Positions 30,973 through 38,986 of a DNA stretch of 41,417 nt are shown one piece after another. The stretch is from a virus. Each line of letters opens with the position of its first letter. Position 1 is the first letter of the stretch. The stretch covers positions 1 through 41,417 of IMG/VR virus record IMGVR_UViG_3300013765_000001; one strand, 5' to 3'. The position numbers were made by a program, and so were the translations under genes. Under the pieces are notes generated by a model, which did not search any database, was not told the origin of the DNA, and saw nothing but the letters and a program-made list of their open reading frames with translations.

Positions 30973-31536
30973 TTACGCCAGCGTGAACACGCCGGATGCG
31001 TTAATTTGCACCGACATCGTATTACCGGTTGTCGTTGTGACGTCAGCCGGAGCGGAGTCCAGCAGACAGTAGCAAAGCACGTTGCCGCTGACTTCATAGA
31101 TCACGGCAAAGCGCGCAACGATGGAGCCACCCGATGCAGTCCAACTTGCATCCGTGCAATCCGCAGTTTCTGTGGTCGTACCGGAAAGCGAGAATGTGAC
31201 CGCAACGCCGCCGGCGGTATAACCGTTCGCGGCTGCGTGTTCGTTGGTCAGACCAGCAAAGGTGGTGCTGGTGGCTCCAATGTTTGACGTGCTCAGGAAG
31301 AGCGCCATCTTGTAGGAGTCGCTGTCTATGTCGAAAGTTCCGTTTAGCAGACTGGCGCGCCCGCTGTTGGTGAAGGTCCAGGCGCCGGCAGCGCTGCCGC
31401 CCAGCAGGGGAAAGCCATGCTCGCGCAGGAACTCTTCGGCGCGTGCCAGCATTGCGGCGCCGTTTCGCTCGATCTGGATCGACTCGGCAAACGGGCGGTG
31501 GATGACTAAATTTTGAGGGGTCAGTGCTTCTAACAT
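30973..31536 (-). CDS. Hypothetical phage structural-type protein (187 aa)
   Basis: Start ATG 31536 with AAAGGA upstream is chosen; the frame continues open 5' but that part lies opposite the Pro-coding tract of the next gene and has shadow-like Arg/His/Pro composition. The product starts MLEALTPQNLVIHRP, then has YKMALFLSTSNIG, GYTAGGVAVTF, IVARFAVIYEVSGNVLCY and ends VSVQINASG-like. I recall this beta-rich pattern as a widespread phage protein of unknown function beside head genes. Virion role inferred. Confidence 0.65.
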   Translation of the reverse strand: MLEALTPQNLVIHRPFAESIQIERNGAAMLARAEEFLREHGFPLLGGSAAGAWTFTNSGRASLLNGTFDIDSDSYKMALFLSTSNIGATSTTFAGLTNEHAAANGYTAGGVAVTFSLSGTTTETADCTDASWTASGGSIVARFAVIYEVSGNVLCYCLLDSAPADVTTTTGNTMSVQINASGVFTLA

Positions 31537-31594
31537 TTTCTGTTTTCCTTTTAGCGCCAGCGAGTGAACTGGCGAGGTGTGTTTGAGATCGCGG

Positions 31595-32236
31595 TTAAAA
31601 GTGATTGCACTTTCCTTTTCCGCAAAACTTCGGCGAGGGCGTGGGGGTTGGCGTTGGCGTTGGGCTGGGTGAAGGCGCTGGTGTTGGAGTCGCCGTTGGA
31701 GTTGGGCTTGGCGATGGTGAAGGTGTTGGGATTGGGGTTGGCGTGGGTGTGGGTGTCGAGCCAGGCAGCGGCGCGGACGTGGAATCAACAAAAATTCCGC
31801 TGACCACGGCGTTCGGCCCAACTAGATTCGTGATTACGAATTGCACACTCCCCGAAATGTTCCAAGTTTCATAAACTCCCCCGGTCAAATCAGTTATTGT
31901 TCGCGAATCCAAGGTCGCCCCAGTGCCCGCGTCAACAACGTCAATTCGCTCTTGCCGCCCTAGCCGATCCCAATCCAGCAGATAAAGTGATATTCGTTGC
32001 GGTGTCGCTGGCATGTTCACATTCAGGACGATTCGGTCGCCATACCAACACGCCGCAAAGCGGTCCGTTCTGGTGGGGTCGGCATATTGCAGCGCCCTTA
32101 CGTCATACGTTGACCCTGCCCAGTAGTAGGTCGGGGCGGACGTTGAGAACCACGGCGGTGACGACTGCGCAGCGGCGTATGCGATGCCAGCCACTAATAG
32201 CAGGACGAGTGCCCAAAGGCTTTTAAGTTTTCTCAT
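31595..32236 (-). CDS. Secreted protein with Pro-Thr/Ser stalk
   Basis: The 213-residue protein has a signal peptide ([21 protein letters not shown], cleavage near residue 23), a beta-sandwich domain (about 30-155: [31 protein letters not shown]), a long stalk of P-T and P-S pairs (about 158-203) and a final CGKGKC. Such folds with LDWDxxxR and SGIF motifs occur in extracellular carbohydrate-linked proteins of soil bacteria. A signal peptide is not expected in a virion gene, so this is likely cargo altering the host surface. The stalk DNA is low-complexity. It overlaps the portal stop by 4 bases. Confidence 0.65.
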   Translation of the reverse strand: MRKLKSLWALVLLLVAGIAYAAAQSSPPWFSTSAPTYYWAGSTYDVRALQYADPTRTDRFAACWYGDRIVLNVNMPATPQRISLYLLDWDRLGRQERIDVVDAGTGATLDSRTITDLTGGVYETWNISGSVQFVITNLVGPNAVVSGIFVDSTSAPLPGSTPTPTPTPIPTPSPSPSPTPTATPTPAPSPSPTPTPTPTPSPKFCGKGKCNHF

Positions 32237-33663
32237 TGCTTGCCGCCTTTGTTGGTGGTGGTCCCTAGATTCGGATCGTTGACCAGTCCCTGATCAATCG
32301 AGCCCATGAAATTAGCTTGCGCTTCGCTGGCGTCAGTTGCGCGCTGCGTGCGCTCAGTGTCCGGATCGCCGCCCAGCCCGCTGATGAGCGTGTCGTTGGA
32401 GAAGCCCACCTGTTTTTTCATCACCGCCACCTCTGCCTGCTCTTTGTCGTCTGCCGGCAGGGCATCGCCCCAATGCACGTTGACCTTGACCTTTTGTCCA
32501 CCGTTCGCGGTTGCCTGCGCCGGCGCCTGTTGGCCAACCACCAGTAGGTTGCCCACCAGTTGCTTAATCAGCCGGCCGTAGAGGCGGCGCTTCTTAGCGG
32601 TCTGGTCAATGAGTGGGCCATAGAGGATGCGCATGGCGCGGCCTGAGAGTTGGCCCACGTTGTCAGTCTTGCCGGTGGTCACCTCTGGCACATGCGTGAT
32701 CTCAGACAGCGCCTCGCGCAGGTCCTTCCTGAAATTCCGGGCTTGTTCTAAATCTCCAGCCATTTCCAGCAGCCCGAGCTTGGCTTCATGGTTGGGGAGA
32801 AACAGCATCTTGTTGGTGCCGATCTCCATGTCAACTTTCTTCTGGCCCAGGGCGTAAGGCTTCGGCGCCGCGTGGCAGCGCACGATGCGGTTAATCAGCG
32901 AGTTCACGCGATTGATGTAGTACATCAGCGAGAGCACATGAAGCGTGAGATCTGCTTTGCCGTAAAACTGGTTTGGTGTCGGGAGGTTTTTGCAGTGCAC
33001 CACGGGCGCGAAGGGAAACGGCCAGGGATAGGTTTCGAGCACGGTCCAGGTAGGCGCGTCCGCCGTACTCTGCTCAAGATCAATCTGCCAGGCCTGCGGG
33101 CTCACCGGGTAAGTGTTCTCGCGACGCAGCACCGGCTTGCCATTGACCGTGGTGCGATAGGTGTTGAGATACCGCACCACCTTTTTGTAGTTATCCGGCG
33201 CCCACTCTGCCGAATAGCATTCAGGGTCACCGACAACGACAGACGGTTGATTGTTCTCGATCGCAATCTTGGCCCAGACGTGACCGAAGATGCCGCCATT
33301 GGTGCCCAGCTCGATCAGGTCCTCTGCGCGTATGTCCTCTGGCCAGACTTCCTCGAGGTAGGCTTCACTCACTTCTTGGGCCGGCGACTCGGATGATTCA
33401 GCGGTGTCCACCGGATCACCTATGTCGATCTTGAGGTCCTGGCCAAAGAGAAACGCCACGCCCTTATCAACAATCGTCTCTGAATAATTGAGCGCCACGT
33501 TATCATCCGGATCACCGCTTTCAACTTTCAGCGGCCGGTTGATTACGACGTCGGTGCCCTGGTAGGCATGGCAGGCCCTGGCCATCAGAGCCTTGCGCTC
33601 ATCCTCTGCTCGCTTCGATTCGTCAAGAAGGGACTGGTTTAGTAAGTCGGTGCCGTATGACAT
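32233..33663 (-). CDS. Portal protein (SPP1 gp6-like)
   Basis: The 476-residue protein starts [19 protein letters not shown] at ATG 33663, with AGGAAA upstream; a longer frame to 33921 would overlap the terminase gene by more than 100 bases and is rejected. Markers of SPP1-type portals are [49 protein letters not shown] and [17 protein letters not shown]. It forms the dodecameric ring through which DNA is packed. Order TerL-portal is normal, but MuF is displaced by several inserted genes. Confidence 0.85.
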   Translation of the reverse strand: MSYGTDLLNQSLLDESKRAEDERKALMARACHAYQGTDVVINRPLKVESGDPDDNVALNYSETIVDKGVAFLFGQDLKIDIGDPVDTAESSESPAQEVSEAYLEEVWPEDIRAEDLIELGTNGGIFGHVWAKIAIENNQPSVVVGDPECYSAEWAPDNYKKVVRYLNTYRTTVNGKPVLRRENTYPVSPQAWQIDLEQSTADAPTWTVLETYPWPFPFAPVVHCKNLPTPNQFYGKADLTLHVLSLMYYINRVNSLINRIVRCHAAPKPYALGQKKVDMEIGTNKMLFLPNHEAKLGLLEMAGDLEQARNFRKDLREALSEITHVPEVTTGKTDNVGQLSGRAMRILYGPLIDQTAKKRRLYGRLIKQLVGNLLVVGQQAPAQATANGGQKVKVNVHWGDALPADDKEQAEVAVMKKQVGFSNDTLISGLGGDPDTERTQRATDASEAQANFMGSIDQGLVNDPNLGTTTNKGGKQ

Positions 33664-33702
33664 TGCGTGGGGGTTTCCTGTGGGGCGTGAGGTTCGCCGG
33701 TG

Positions 33703-33801
33703 TATAGTCAGCGCATGGGTGACTGGATTGCGATTGGCGTCTTTGCGCTGTTTTTGGGCGGGCTCTGGTGGTTTATGTTTCTGCGCAAGAGCCAGCGATG
33801 A
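33703..33801 (+). CDS. Possible leaderless 28-aa membrane peptide
   Basis: In the gap between terminase and portal genes, a + strand frame from ATG 33715 to TGA 33801 codes for MGDWIAIGVFALFLGGLWWF followed by a basic tail (FLRKSQR), a plausible single membrane helix. TATAGT (33703-33708) ends six bases before the ATG, so a transcript could start at or near the ATG itself. No clear -35 or RBS is seen. The listed span includes the -10. Weakly supported. Confidence 0.3.
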   Translation, partial: YSQRMGDWIAIGVFALFLGGLWWFMFLRKSQR

Positions 33802-33805
33802 GTCT

Positions 33806-35149
33806 CTACCAGATCGCGCTGCCGTGCTCAGCCGGCATGTTGGCGGGGTCAAGGTCCAGTTGTGCAACCATGTAGCGCTCCATATCCATAAAGTGATTGT
33901 CTTTGTCGATTGGCAGCTCACCTTTGCGCCGATTGTTTTTTAGATCCCAAACGTAACCAGGGCGCTCAGCCGGTCCGGAGGTGGGCAACGATCGCTCGCG
34001 CAGCTTTTCATCTATCTCAACCAGCGAGTCGCGCATGATGTAAATGCGCGGCTTGCCATCACCGGCGATCTTCTGCCGTGACTTCACCGCCTCAATTCCC
34101 TCGAGGATGCCGCTGTTGATACCTGCAGCGCGCTTATGCGCTGGCGTGGTCTGCATGCCCAGCTTGCGCTCGAGTGTGGCGCGGCCTTCGGCATCCCAAT
34201 CGCAGATGATGTCGCGCGGCTGCGGGTCTTTTAGTTGCTCACGAGTCTTGCGTAGCGTTTCGGCGTGATCTTCCACCAGGCGCTGGGTGAAATAGATGTG
34301 CTTGTAAAGGTAGAGCCGGCCGTCAGGATCGACAGCCCACATGCCGGCGCAAAAGGGATCGGTGTAACCAAAGTCGATTGCCCAATAACGTGGCCACTCA
34401 TCAGGCGGCCGAAACCAGTCAACGAAGTGCACGGCATCATCCCAGTTGTCATAAACCATGCCCTCAGCAGCGCACCACTCACCTTTGCGTAAGCGTCGAT
34501 AGCGCACGCCGGTCATCGAATCGAGGATCGCGATGTACTTGCGGCCCGCTTCGGTCCAACACTGTTTGGCGAGGTCCCAAAGCGCGGGGTTATCTTCGTG
34601 CCTCGAGGCGAAACGCTTAACGCGCTTCTCATCGAAAGCTTTGAACAGCCAATGCGTGGGCGCGTCAGGGTTGCAGTCGAGTGTGACTTGTTTCCAGGGC
34701 ATCACTGGCCAGCGCAGCGAGCGCAGCAGCATTTCAATTTCATGCTCCGAGCACTCAGTGGCTTCGTTGACGTAGACCGTGTCGGCCTCGAGTGATTTTG
34801 TTTTCTCAGTGTCATCTAATCCTAGCAACCCGATCACGGAGGCATTCGGGTATTTGTAGAGGCCGTCTTGTTTGTGCAGCCGGATGCCCTCACCTCTCCT
34901 GAGCACAAAGTTTTCGAAAGTGACCTGGGTGGTGGTGGTGATGCTCTTGCGAGTCTTGCGGCAGATGAAGTGGCGCGAGTTCGGATACTTGCGCGCGAGG
35001 GCGTCAATGCGCTCGAGCAGCATGCGGCTTTTGCCAGTGCCGGCCGGGCCATCCACCACCATCATGGAATCGTGGCAGTCCCAGGCGTCGGCCAGCACGC
35101 CGTAAGGCACAAAGTGAGGTTGCTGCATCTGCATTACTGGGGTGGGCAT
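33806..35149 (-). CDS. terL: Terminase large subunit
   Basis: The 447-residue packaging motor has Walker A DGPAGTGKS (about 33-41), the Walker B strand TVYVNEATE (about 124-132), motif LDCNPDAPTHW, and the RNase-H-like nuclease with AIDFGYTDP, ICDWDAEGR and DNHFMDMERYM. It cuts and translocates DNA into the prohead. Complete length. Four small genes separate it from the small subunit. The nuclease motifs do not by themselves tell cos from pac packaging. Confidence 0.9.
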   Translation of the reverse strand: MPTPVMQMQQPHFVPYGVLADAWDCHDSMMVVDGPAGTGKSRMLLERIDALARKYPNSRHFICRKTRKSITTTTQVTFENFVLRRGEGIRLHKQDGLYKYPNASVIGLLGLDDTEKTKSLEADTVYVNEATECSEHEIEMLLRSLRWPVMPWKQVTLDCNPDAPTHWLFKAFDEKRVKRFASRHEDNPALWDLAKQCWTEAGRKYIAILDSMTGVRYRRLRKGEWCAAEGMVYDNWDDAVHFVDWFRPPDEWPRYWAIDFGYTDPFCAGMWAVDPDGRLYLYKHIYFTQRLVEDHAETLRKTREQLKDPQPRDIICDWDAEGRATLERKLGMQTTPAHKRAAGINSGILEGIEAVKSRQKIAGDGKPRIYIMRDSLVEIDEKLRERSLPTSGPAERPGYVWDLKNNRRKGELPIDKDNHFMDMERYMVAQLDLDPANMPAEHGSAIW

Positions 35150-35481
35150 CAGCGATCTTCATCGCGCAGGCGGTGATAAAGGCGCGCCTGGGTTTCGGCT
35201 TCTCTAATTGCCGCGTCATAAAGCTCACGCCGGCGCAACTCTTTGGGTTCACTAACTACCAGCCAAGGCGGCCAACCAGTGAGGTTTTCGCCCAGCTCTT
35301 TGCGCGCCTCGTTATAGCGCTTGACCGAGGCCTCGATCTCATTCCATGCGGCCGCATAGCGGGCACGGTCAACCTGCAGATAGACGATCCGATCCTGAGC
35401 GCTAACCAGGGCAGCGTGCGCCACGGCCACGAGAATGATGAGCAGAAGCGTTAGAAGTAGCGGCTTAAGAATTCTTTCCAT
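35149..35481 (-). CDS. Membrane-anchored small protein (110 aa)
   Basis: ATG 35481 begins MERILKPLLLTLLLIILVAVAHAALVSA, a strong signal anchor, followed by a charged helix (VYLQVDRARYAAAWNEIEASVKRYNEARKELG) and an Arg/Glu-rich C-terminal helix. The frame is open further 5' but those residues overlap another gene. The topology (N-terminal anchor, periplasmic coiled coil) resembles inner-membrane spanins, though the main lysis genes are elsewhere. Stop overlaps the terminase ATG by one base. Confidence 0.6.
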   Translation of the reverse strand: MERILKPLLLTLLLIILVAVAHAALVSAQDRIVYLQVDRARYAAAWNEIEASVKRYNEARKELGENLTGWPPWLVVSEPKELRRRELYDAAIREAETQARLYHRLRDEDR

Positions 35482-35648
35482 AAGCGTTTGAGCGGTGACC
35501 ACCAGACAGGCGGGGTGGTTTGAGTTGGTGCTGTGAGGAATCGCCGCAGGGCTGTGGGGTCCCAGGTGGCGTGATCCTGATTGCGCGGCGGCCCCAGGCA
35601 AAGGGAATCAACGCGCACAATCTCGTCGTGGGTCAATCGCCTAAACAT
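35451..35648 (-). CDS. Hypothetical small protein (65 aa)
   Basis: ATG 35648 has AAAGGAAAGG close upstream. The product (MFRRLTHDEIVRVDSLCLGPP, then Thr/Pro-rich, ending WWSPLKRLWKEFLSRYF) overlaps its neighbours by 16 and 31 bases, more than usual here. No family. The good RBS is the main support. Confidence 0.45.
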   Translation of the reverse strand: MFRRLTHDEIVRVDSLCLGPPRNQDHATWDPTALRRFLTAPTQTTPPVWWSPLKRLWKEFLSRYF

Positions 35649-35809
35649 ATGGGCCTTTCCTTTGGTTTGAACACTTCACCAGTGCCGTCACACTTTGGGC
35701 ACGTCAGTGGCGTGTGCGGGTAGTCAGTAGCGCTGGCATAGACTGTGCCGCCGCCACAGCACCACTGACAGATGCGCAGCTCGAGCGCACTGCCACTTTT
35801 CGAGGTCAT
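35633..35809 (-). CDS. DnaJ-type zinc-finger protein (58 aa)
   Basis: From ATG 35809 the short product has CQWCCGGGTVY and, after a spacer, CPKCDGTGEVF: two CxxCxGxG half-sites as in the central zinc domain of DnaJ. One zinc ion would be bound by the four Cys. It overlaps the preceding 40-residue gene by 4 bases (ATGA). Too short for a chaperone by itself; function unknown. Confidence 0.65.
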   Translation of the reverse strand: MTSKSGSALELRICQWCCGGGTVYASATDYPHTPLTCPKCDGTGEVFKPKERPICLGD

Positions 35810-35928
35810 GGGTCACACTTTCGGCAACGGTAAACAGTGATGATTCTTTTCTCGCCGGGGCAGGGGCACTGAAACACAATGCGGTGGCAACGCGTACAAA
35901 ACTTGGCGAAGTGACTAAAATGACCCAT
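35806..35928 (-). CDS. Tiny zinc-ribbon protein (40 aa)
   Basis: ATG 35928 shares a base with the small terminase stop. The product has CTRCH, CPCP and CRKC arranged as a zinc ribbon (MGHFSHFAKFCTRCH, YRCRKCDP). Coupled by ATGA to the DnaJ-type gene. No family recognised. Confidence 0.6.
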   Translation of the reverse strand: MGHFSHFAKFCTRCHRIVFQCPCPGEKRIITVYRCRKCDP

Positions 35929-36425
35929 CAAAGGCTATCAATCTGCGCAGCAGCCAGCAGCTTGGGCGGCACCTGCGCGGTTATCTGTTTGGTAGCGGCA
36001 TAGGTGCCGAGGATGCGGCAGCGCTCGCTGATGCACCAGGCAATGCCGTTGAGAAATGAAGGGTCGCCGGCCAGCTTCTCAGCCTTTGTGGTGAGCTTGT
36101 CGCCTTCCTCGCCGCCGGTGACTTTTGTGGTGGTCTTGTGCGTACCGATCGAGCGATTCCAAGCCAGAGAGTATTGCCGCTCGAGGTTGTCGATTTCCGC
36201 GAGCCGTTTTGCCTTTTCCTGATCGAGGTTATAGGTGGTGCGCTTGGCCCATTCCTCATGCGCGGCCGCAATGTCACGGCTCACCTGGCTCTGACTCATG
36301 CGCAGCTTCTTGGCAATGTCGGTCTGCCACATGCCGCCCAGGTAGAGGCTCAGGCACTCAAGGCGTTGCCGCTCGCGCTGGATCTTCTTGCGCCGCGGAC
36401 CTTTCTTTGTCTGGTTTTCAGACAT
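35928..36425 (-). CDS. terS: Terminase small subunit
   Basis: The 165-residue protein starts with a basic tail (KKGPRRKKIQRERQRLECL) and a helix-turn-helix (MWQTDIAKKLRMSQSQVSRDI, about 32-52), followed by helical oligomerisation sequence and a C-terminal part likely to contact TerL. It would recognise the packaging site. The usual TerS-TerL neighbourhood is interrupted by four small genes. Confidence 0.75.
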   Translation of the reverse strand: MSENQTKKGPRRKKIQRERQRLECLSLYLGGMWQTDIAKKLRMSQSQVSRDIAAAHEEWAKRTTYNLDQEKAKRLAEIDNLERQYSLAWNRSIGTHKTTTKVTGGEEGDKLTTKAEKLAGDPSFLNGIAWCISERCRILGTYAATKQITAQVPPKLLAAAQIDSL

Positions 36426-36427
36426 TG

Positions 36428-36658
36428 TTAGTTCTTGCGAGGGGTAAGGCCGGCATCGCGTAGCTGCCGCTCCAGATCTTTCACACGGTTGTCATTGCGC
36501 GCCTTGATGTAAAGCTCGATCAGCTTCGCGAGGCAGATGAAGGCACCGGAAACAGCGGCGCCGGCGGTCGCTGCGCCAACTGACGGATTGACGCTGACAG
36601 CCATGACGGTGCCGGCAGCTAACAGGCTACCGTCAAAGAGGTATTGAGGGGTGAGCAT
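36428..36658 (-). CDS. Holin-like small membrane protein
   Basis: The product (76 residues from ATG 36658; ATG 36673 would add five) contains two hydrophobic segments rich in Ala/Gly/Val (about 15-30 and 33-52) and a charged C-terminal helix (KARNDNRVKDLERQLRD). This is the layout of class II or phage-holin-like proteins, and the gene lies next to the spanin-like and endolysin genes. GGAAC seven bases before ATG 36658 supports that start. Holin function is inferred. Confidence 0.55.
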   Translation of the reverse strand: MLTPQYLFDGSLLAAGTVMAVSVNPSVGAATAGAAVSGAFICLAKLIELYIKARNDNRVKDLERQLRDAGLTPRKN

Positions 36659-36676
36659 ATGAGTGTTCCGCATGGG

Positions 36677-37102
36677 TCAGAGTAGTGACCTGGCAATCAG
36701 CCCGAGCAGCAAGATGAGTTCCCGCTTGCGGCTGCTTTTTAATTCCTTGTTTAAGCGCTGCGATTCGGTGCGCCATAATTCCACCTGTTGCTTTCGTTCC
36801 TCGTTAGCTTCTTTCAGAAACTTAACAGTTGCCCGCAGCTCACCCAGCTCGAGCAGCGCTGCTTTGTGGGCCTCGGTGAGTTCAGCGTGCGCGGCATCGG
36901 CTTTGGCCAGTTCCTCGGTCAGTGCCCGCTCGCGTTCCTCATTCGCTTTGATCAGCGCCTCATCGGCGTCGATCCGCTCAAGCAGAGTGCTGATAACCTT
37001 GTTCTTATCGACAGGCGATGTTGCGCTTGGCGAGTTCTGCGCAAAGATCGTCATCTGACAGAGCAGGAGCATCAGCAGGGCGCTGGCGATGTATTTCTTC
37101 AT
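36677..37102 (-). CDS. Exported coiled-coil protein, spanin-like
   Basis: The 141-residue protein has a signal peptide (KKYIASALLMLLLCQMTIFAQ), a long coiled coil (about 45-125: LLERIDADEALIKANEERERAL) and a final hydrophobic helix (LILLLGLIARSLL). Cys15 lies in LLLC but lacks the small residue of a good lipobox. It overlaps the end of the preceding membrane-protein gene by 98 bases in another frame, much like Rz/Rz1. An outer spanin is the best guess; a different lysis accessory is possible. Confidence 0.5.
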   Translation of the reverse strand: MKKYIASALLMLLLCQMTIFAQNSPSATSPVDKNKVISTLLERIDADEALIKANEERERALTEELAKADAAHAELTEAHKAALLELGELRATVKFLKEANEERKQQVELWRTESQRLNKELKSSRKRELILLLGLIARSLL

Positions 37103-37436
37103 AGCGTTGGCGGGCCTTTCTTACGGGGTCAAGCGTGCGGTTGGACTCCTCGGCAGCGTGCTGCTTTTCTTCCCAGGCTTTTTCGGCGCGCCCCTCAGCT
37201 GCCTGGCGAGTATCGCGAGCAGCGTTCGCATTAGCTTCGGAGTTATCAGCAGCCTTTTGGTTGGTGTCGATCTGTTTCTCGAGGTGCTGATCTTCTTTGT
37301 TCACTTGGTGACCGTGCCACCACTGCCCGACACCAACAGACAAAAACCAGAGCAGAACGATTAGTCCGGCTGCCAGTACCATCGCAGCAACCGGATTCGC
37401 TTTGATGGTTGCCAGTGCTTCCCTCGCGATCTTCAT
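37005..37436 (-). CDS. Inner-membrane spanin-like protein (Rz-like)
   Basis: ATG 37436 starts MKIAREALATIKANPVAAM followed by a membrane helix (VLAAGLIVLLWFLSVGVG) and an Ala/Glu/Lys coiled coil, with a C-terminal segment LDPVRKARQRYEEIHRQRP and two late Cys. The membrane anchor plus periplasmic coiled coil next to the endolysin is the Rz pattern. The frame extends to 37562 but overlaps the endolysin gene there. Confidence 0.6.
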   Translation of the reverse strand: MKIAREALATIKANPVAAMVLAAGLIVLLWFLSVGVGQWWHGHQVNKEDQHLEKQIDTNQKAADNSEANANAARDTRQAAEGRAEKAWEEKQHAAEESNRTLDPVRKARQRYEEIHRQRPADAPALSDDDLCAELAKRNIACR

Positions 37437-38422
37437 TTCAACGCCTTGAGCACGAGCGGCGTGAGTCGCTTCCGGTTGTGATAGGCGAGCCAGGCAAGGC
37501 CGGCAGCAATCACAATTAGCACTAACACGCCGGCTACCTTGTGCGCTTCCATAAGCGCCCACAGGAAAGTGCCACCAGCACTGGCATGTTTCACCAGTCG
37601 TGGCCAGAGCGCCTTGGTTTTGTCAGAAGAAACAGCGGCGTCAAGCAGGTCGGCATCAGGCTCAGTGCTTTCTGCAACTGGCGCAGGTGACGCTGCTTGG
37701 GGCGCCGCCGTAGGTGGTGCAATTGGTGCCGGCAGTGGTGCAGGATCCGCAATAGGAACCTCATCACCATGCAACACCTGCGTTGCGATTCGAAAATAGT
37801 TGAGCCGGTCGCTGAGGCCATTCGTGCCACCGTTAATGCGTCGCGTTATCTGAGCGAACGTGTTTGCATCCTTGATCGAGCCATCCATGCTTAGCTGGTC
37901 AGCGAGCGCGTTGCAGTTCTTTTCGACTGCATAGATCCAAGCGGCAACGCGAAAGCCAACGTCAAACTGTTCTGCGAGTTCCGGCTGTGACTCGAGCGGT
38001 AGGCCCAAAGCTTCGCCGGCTTTGCGGTACATATCGCGGCCCGTGATGCCAATCGGGCAGCGGCCACGAAAGCGCCAACCGTCGCCGCTTCGCTCATCGC
38101 CATTGCCCATGCGGTTGGCATAAACATGACTGGCAATGCGCTCCGGCTGGTGCTCGTACTTTGTCGCGAGCGCGGCGCCGCCGAAATGGTAAGGAAAAAC
38201 GACAAGCAGGCGGCTGGCCGAATAGTTGAGGTTTTCAACCCAGCGAGTCAGTTGTGAGGATTCGTGCGCGAGCTGCGCGAGGAAAGCACAGCGCCGCGGC
38301 TTGCTCACGATCTCAAACTCGAGCATGGCAGCATTCAGGTGAGGCGACAGCACGCCGGCCGTAGCCAGGCTTAGCCGTGGCATCAGTCTGCGAAGCTCAT
38401 CAACTGTAACCGGGTTTTTCAT
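37433..38422 (-). CDS. GH19-type endolysin with C-terminal membrane anchor
   Basis: Residues 1-215 form a chitinase-19-like muramidase domain: catalytic Glu54 in AQLAHESSQL, WVENLNYSA (Glu63), DGWRFRGRC, and RRINGGTNGLSDRL. The usual GRGxIQLTG stretch reads GRCPIGITG (about 120-128). An Ala/Pro linker (about 222-255) leads to a membrane helix (about 296-314) and a basic tail. Degradation of peptidoglycan at lysis is expected. The C-terminal anchor is unusual, since typical endolysins of this family are soluble or carry N-terminal signals. Confidence 0.8.
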   Translation of the reverse strand: MKNPVTVDELRRLMPRLSLATAGVLSPHLNAAMLEFEIVSKPRRCAFLAQLAHESSQLTRWVENLNYSASRLLVVFPYHFGGAALATKYEHQPERIASHVYANRMGNGDERSGDGWRFRGRCPIGITGRDMYRKAGEALGLPLESQPELAEQFDVGFRVAAWIYAVEKNCNALADQLSMDGSIKDANTFAQITRRINGGTNGLSDRLNYFRIATQVLHGDEVPIADPAPLPAPIAPPTAAPQAASPAPVAESTEPDADLLDAAVSSDKTKALWPRLVKHASAGGTFLWALMEAHKVAGVLVLIVIAAGLAWLAYHNRKRLTPLVLKALK

Positions 38423-38602
38423 TGTCGGAATTGAAGGCCAGGCGGGGCTGCACGTTTGAACGGGCAGGCTCAGCTGCTTTGTGCAGCGAGTAACTGGGGA
38501 TTTAGAGGTAGGATTTGCGGTGGGTTTAGCATTGTTTCTCGGTTCGAAGGTCCATCTCGTCAGTAGTTCGGTAGGGTGCCGCCCAAACCTGGTGGCTTCG
38601 GA

Positions 38603-38986
38603 TTATTGCACCGTGTTGACAGCTGGCTGCTCGGCCGAAAGCCGGCGCAACAGAGTGTCAGCCAATTGTCGGGCTGTTTCTGTTCGTCTGGCCAATCGTG
38701 CCTGCCGCTGTTTGCGGTGCCTTCCTTTCACTCTCGGGCGCCGGTATCTGCGGCAATCAGCGCGTGATTGCTCACGGCACTGCTCACAGGTCCTGCCGGC
38801 GATGACTTCGCCGCCACACTTAGTGCAAACCGCTTTCGCCAGGCCCTCAGCTCGCAGCCTCGAGCGGCGATCTTTTGTGACAGCAGCATGAGCTCGAGCA
38901 CAGTCATCACACCGCGCTGCCGGCTTACCTTTGCGGCCTGGGCGTGTGTGAATTGTGGGGCAAGAAATACAGCGGGTGGGTGTCAA
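38603..38986 (-). CDS. Zinc-finger protein with four CxxC pairs
   Basis: The 127-residue protein has CISC, CDDC, CTKCGG and CEQC pairs in its first 75 residues and a very Arg-rich C-terminal half (RRYRRPRVKGRHRKQRQARLARR). Two zinc sites and nucleic-acid binding are likely. It overlaps the RusA gene by 4 bases and may act with it in DNA processing, or be a late gene activator. Downstream is a 180-base gap (38423-38602) without a supported gene. Confidence 0.65.
   Translation of the reverse strand: MTPTRCISCPTIHTRPGRKGKPAARCDDCARAHAAVTKDRRSRLRAEGLAKAVCTKCGGEVIAGRTCEQCREQSRADCRRYRRPRVKGRHRKQRQARLARRTETARQLADTLLRRLSAEQPAVNTVQ

Noticed and set aside
38423-38602. Gene in the 180-base gap before the endolysin
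   Set aside because: Only very short frames (about 9 and 20 codons) without RBS are present; a weak GCTGC/GCAGC dyad is the only structure seen.
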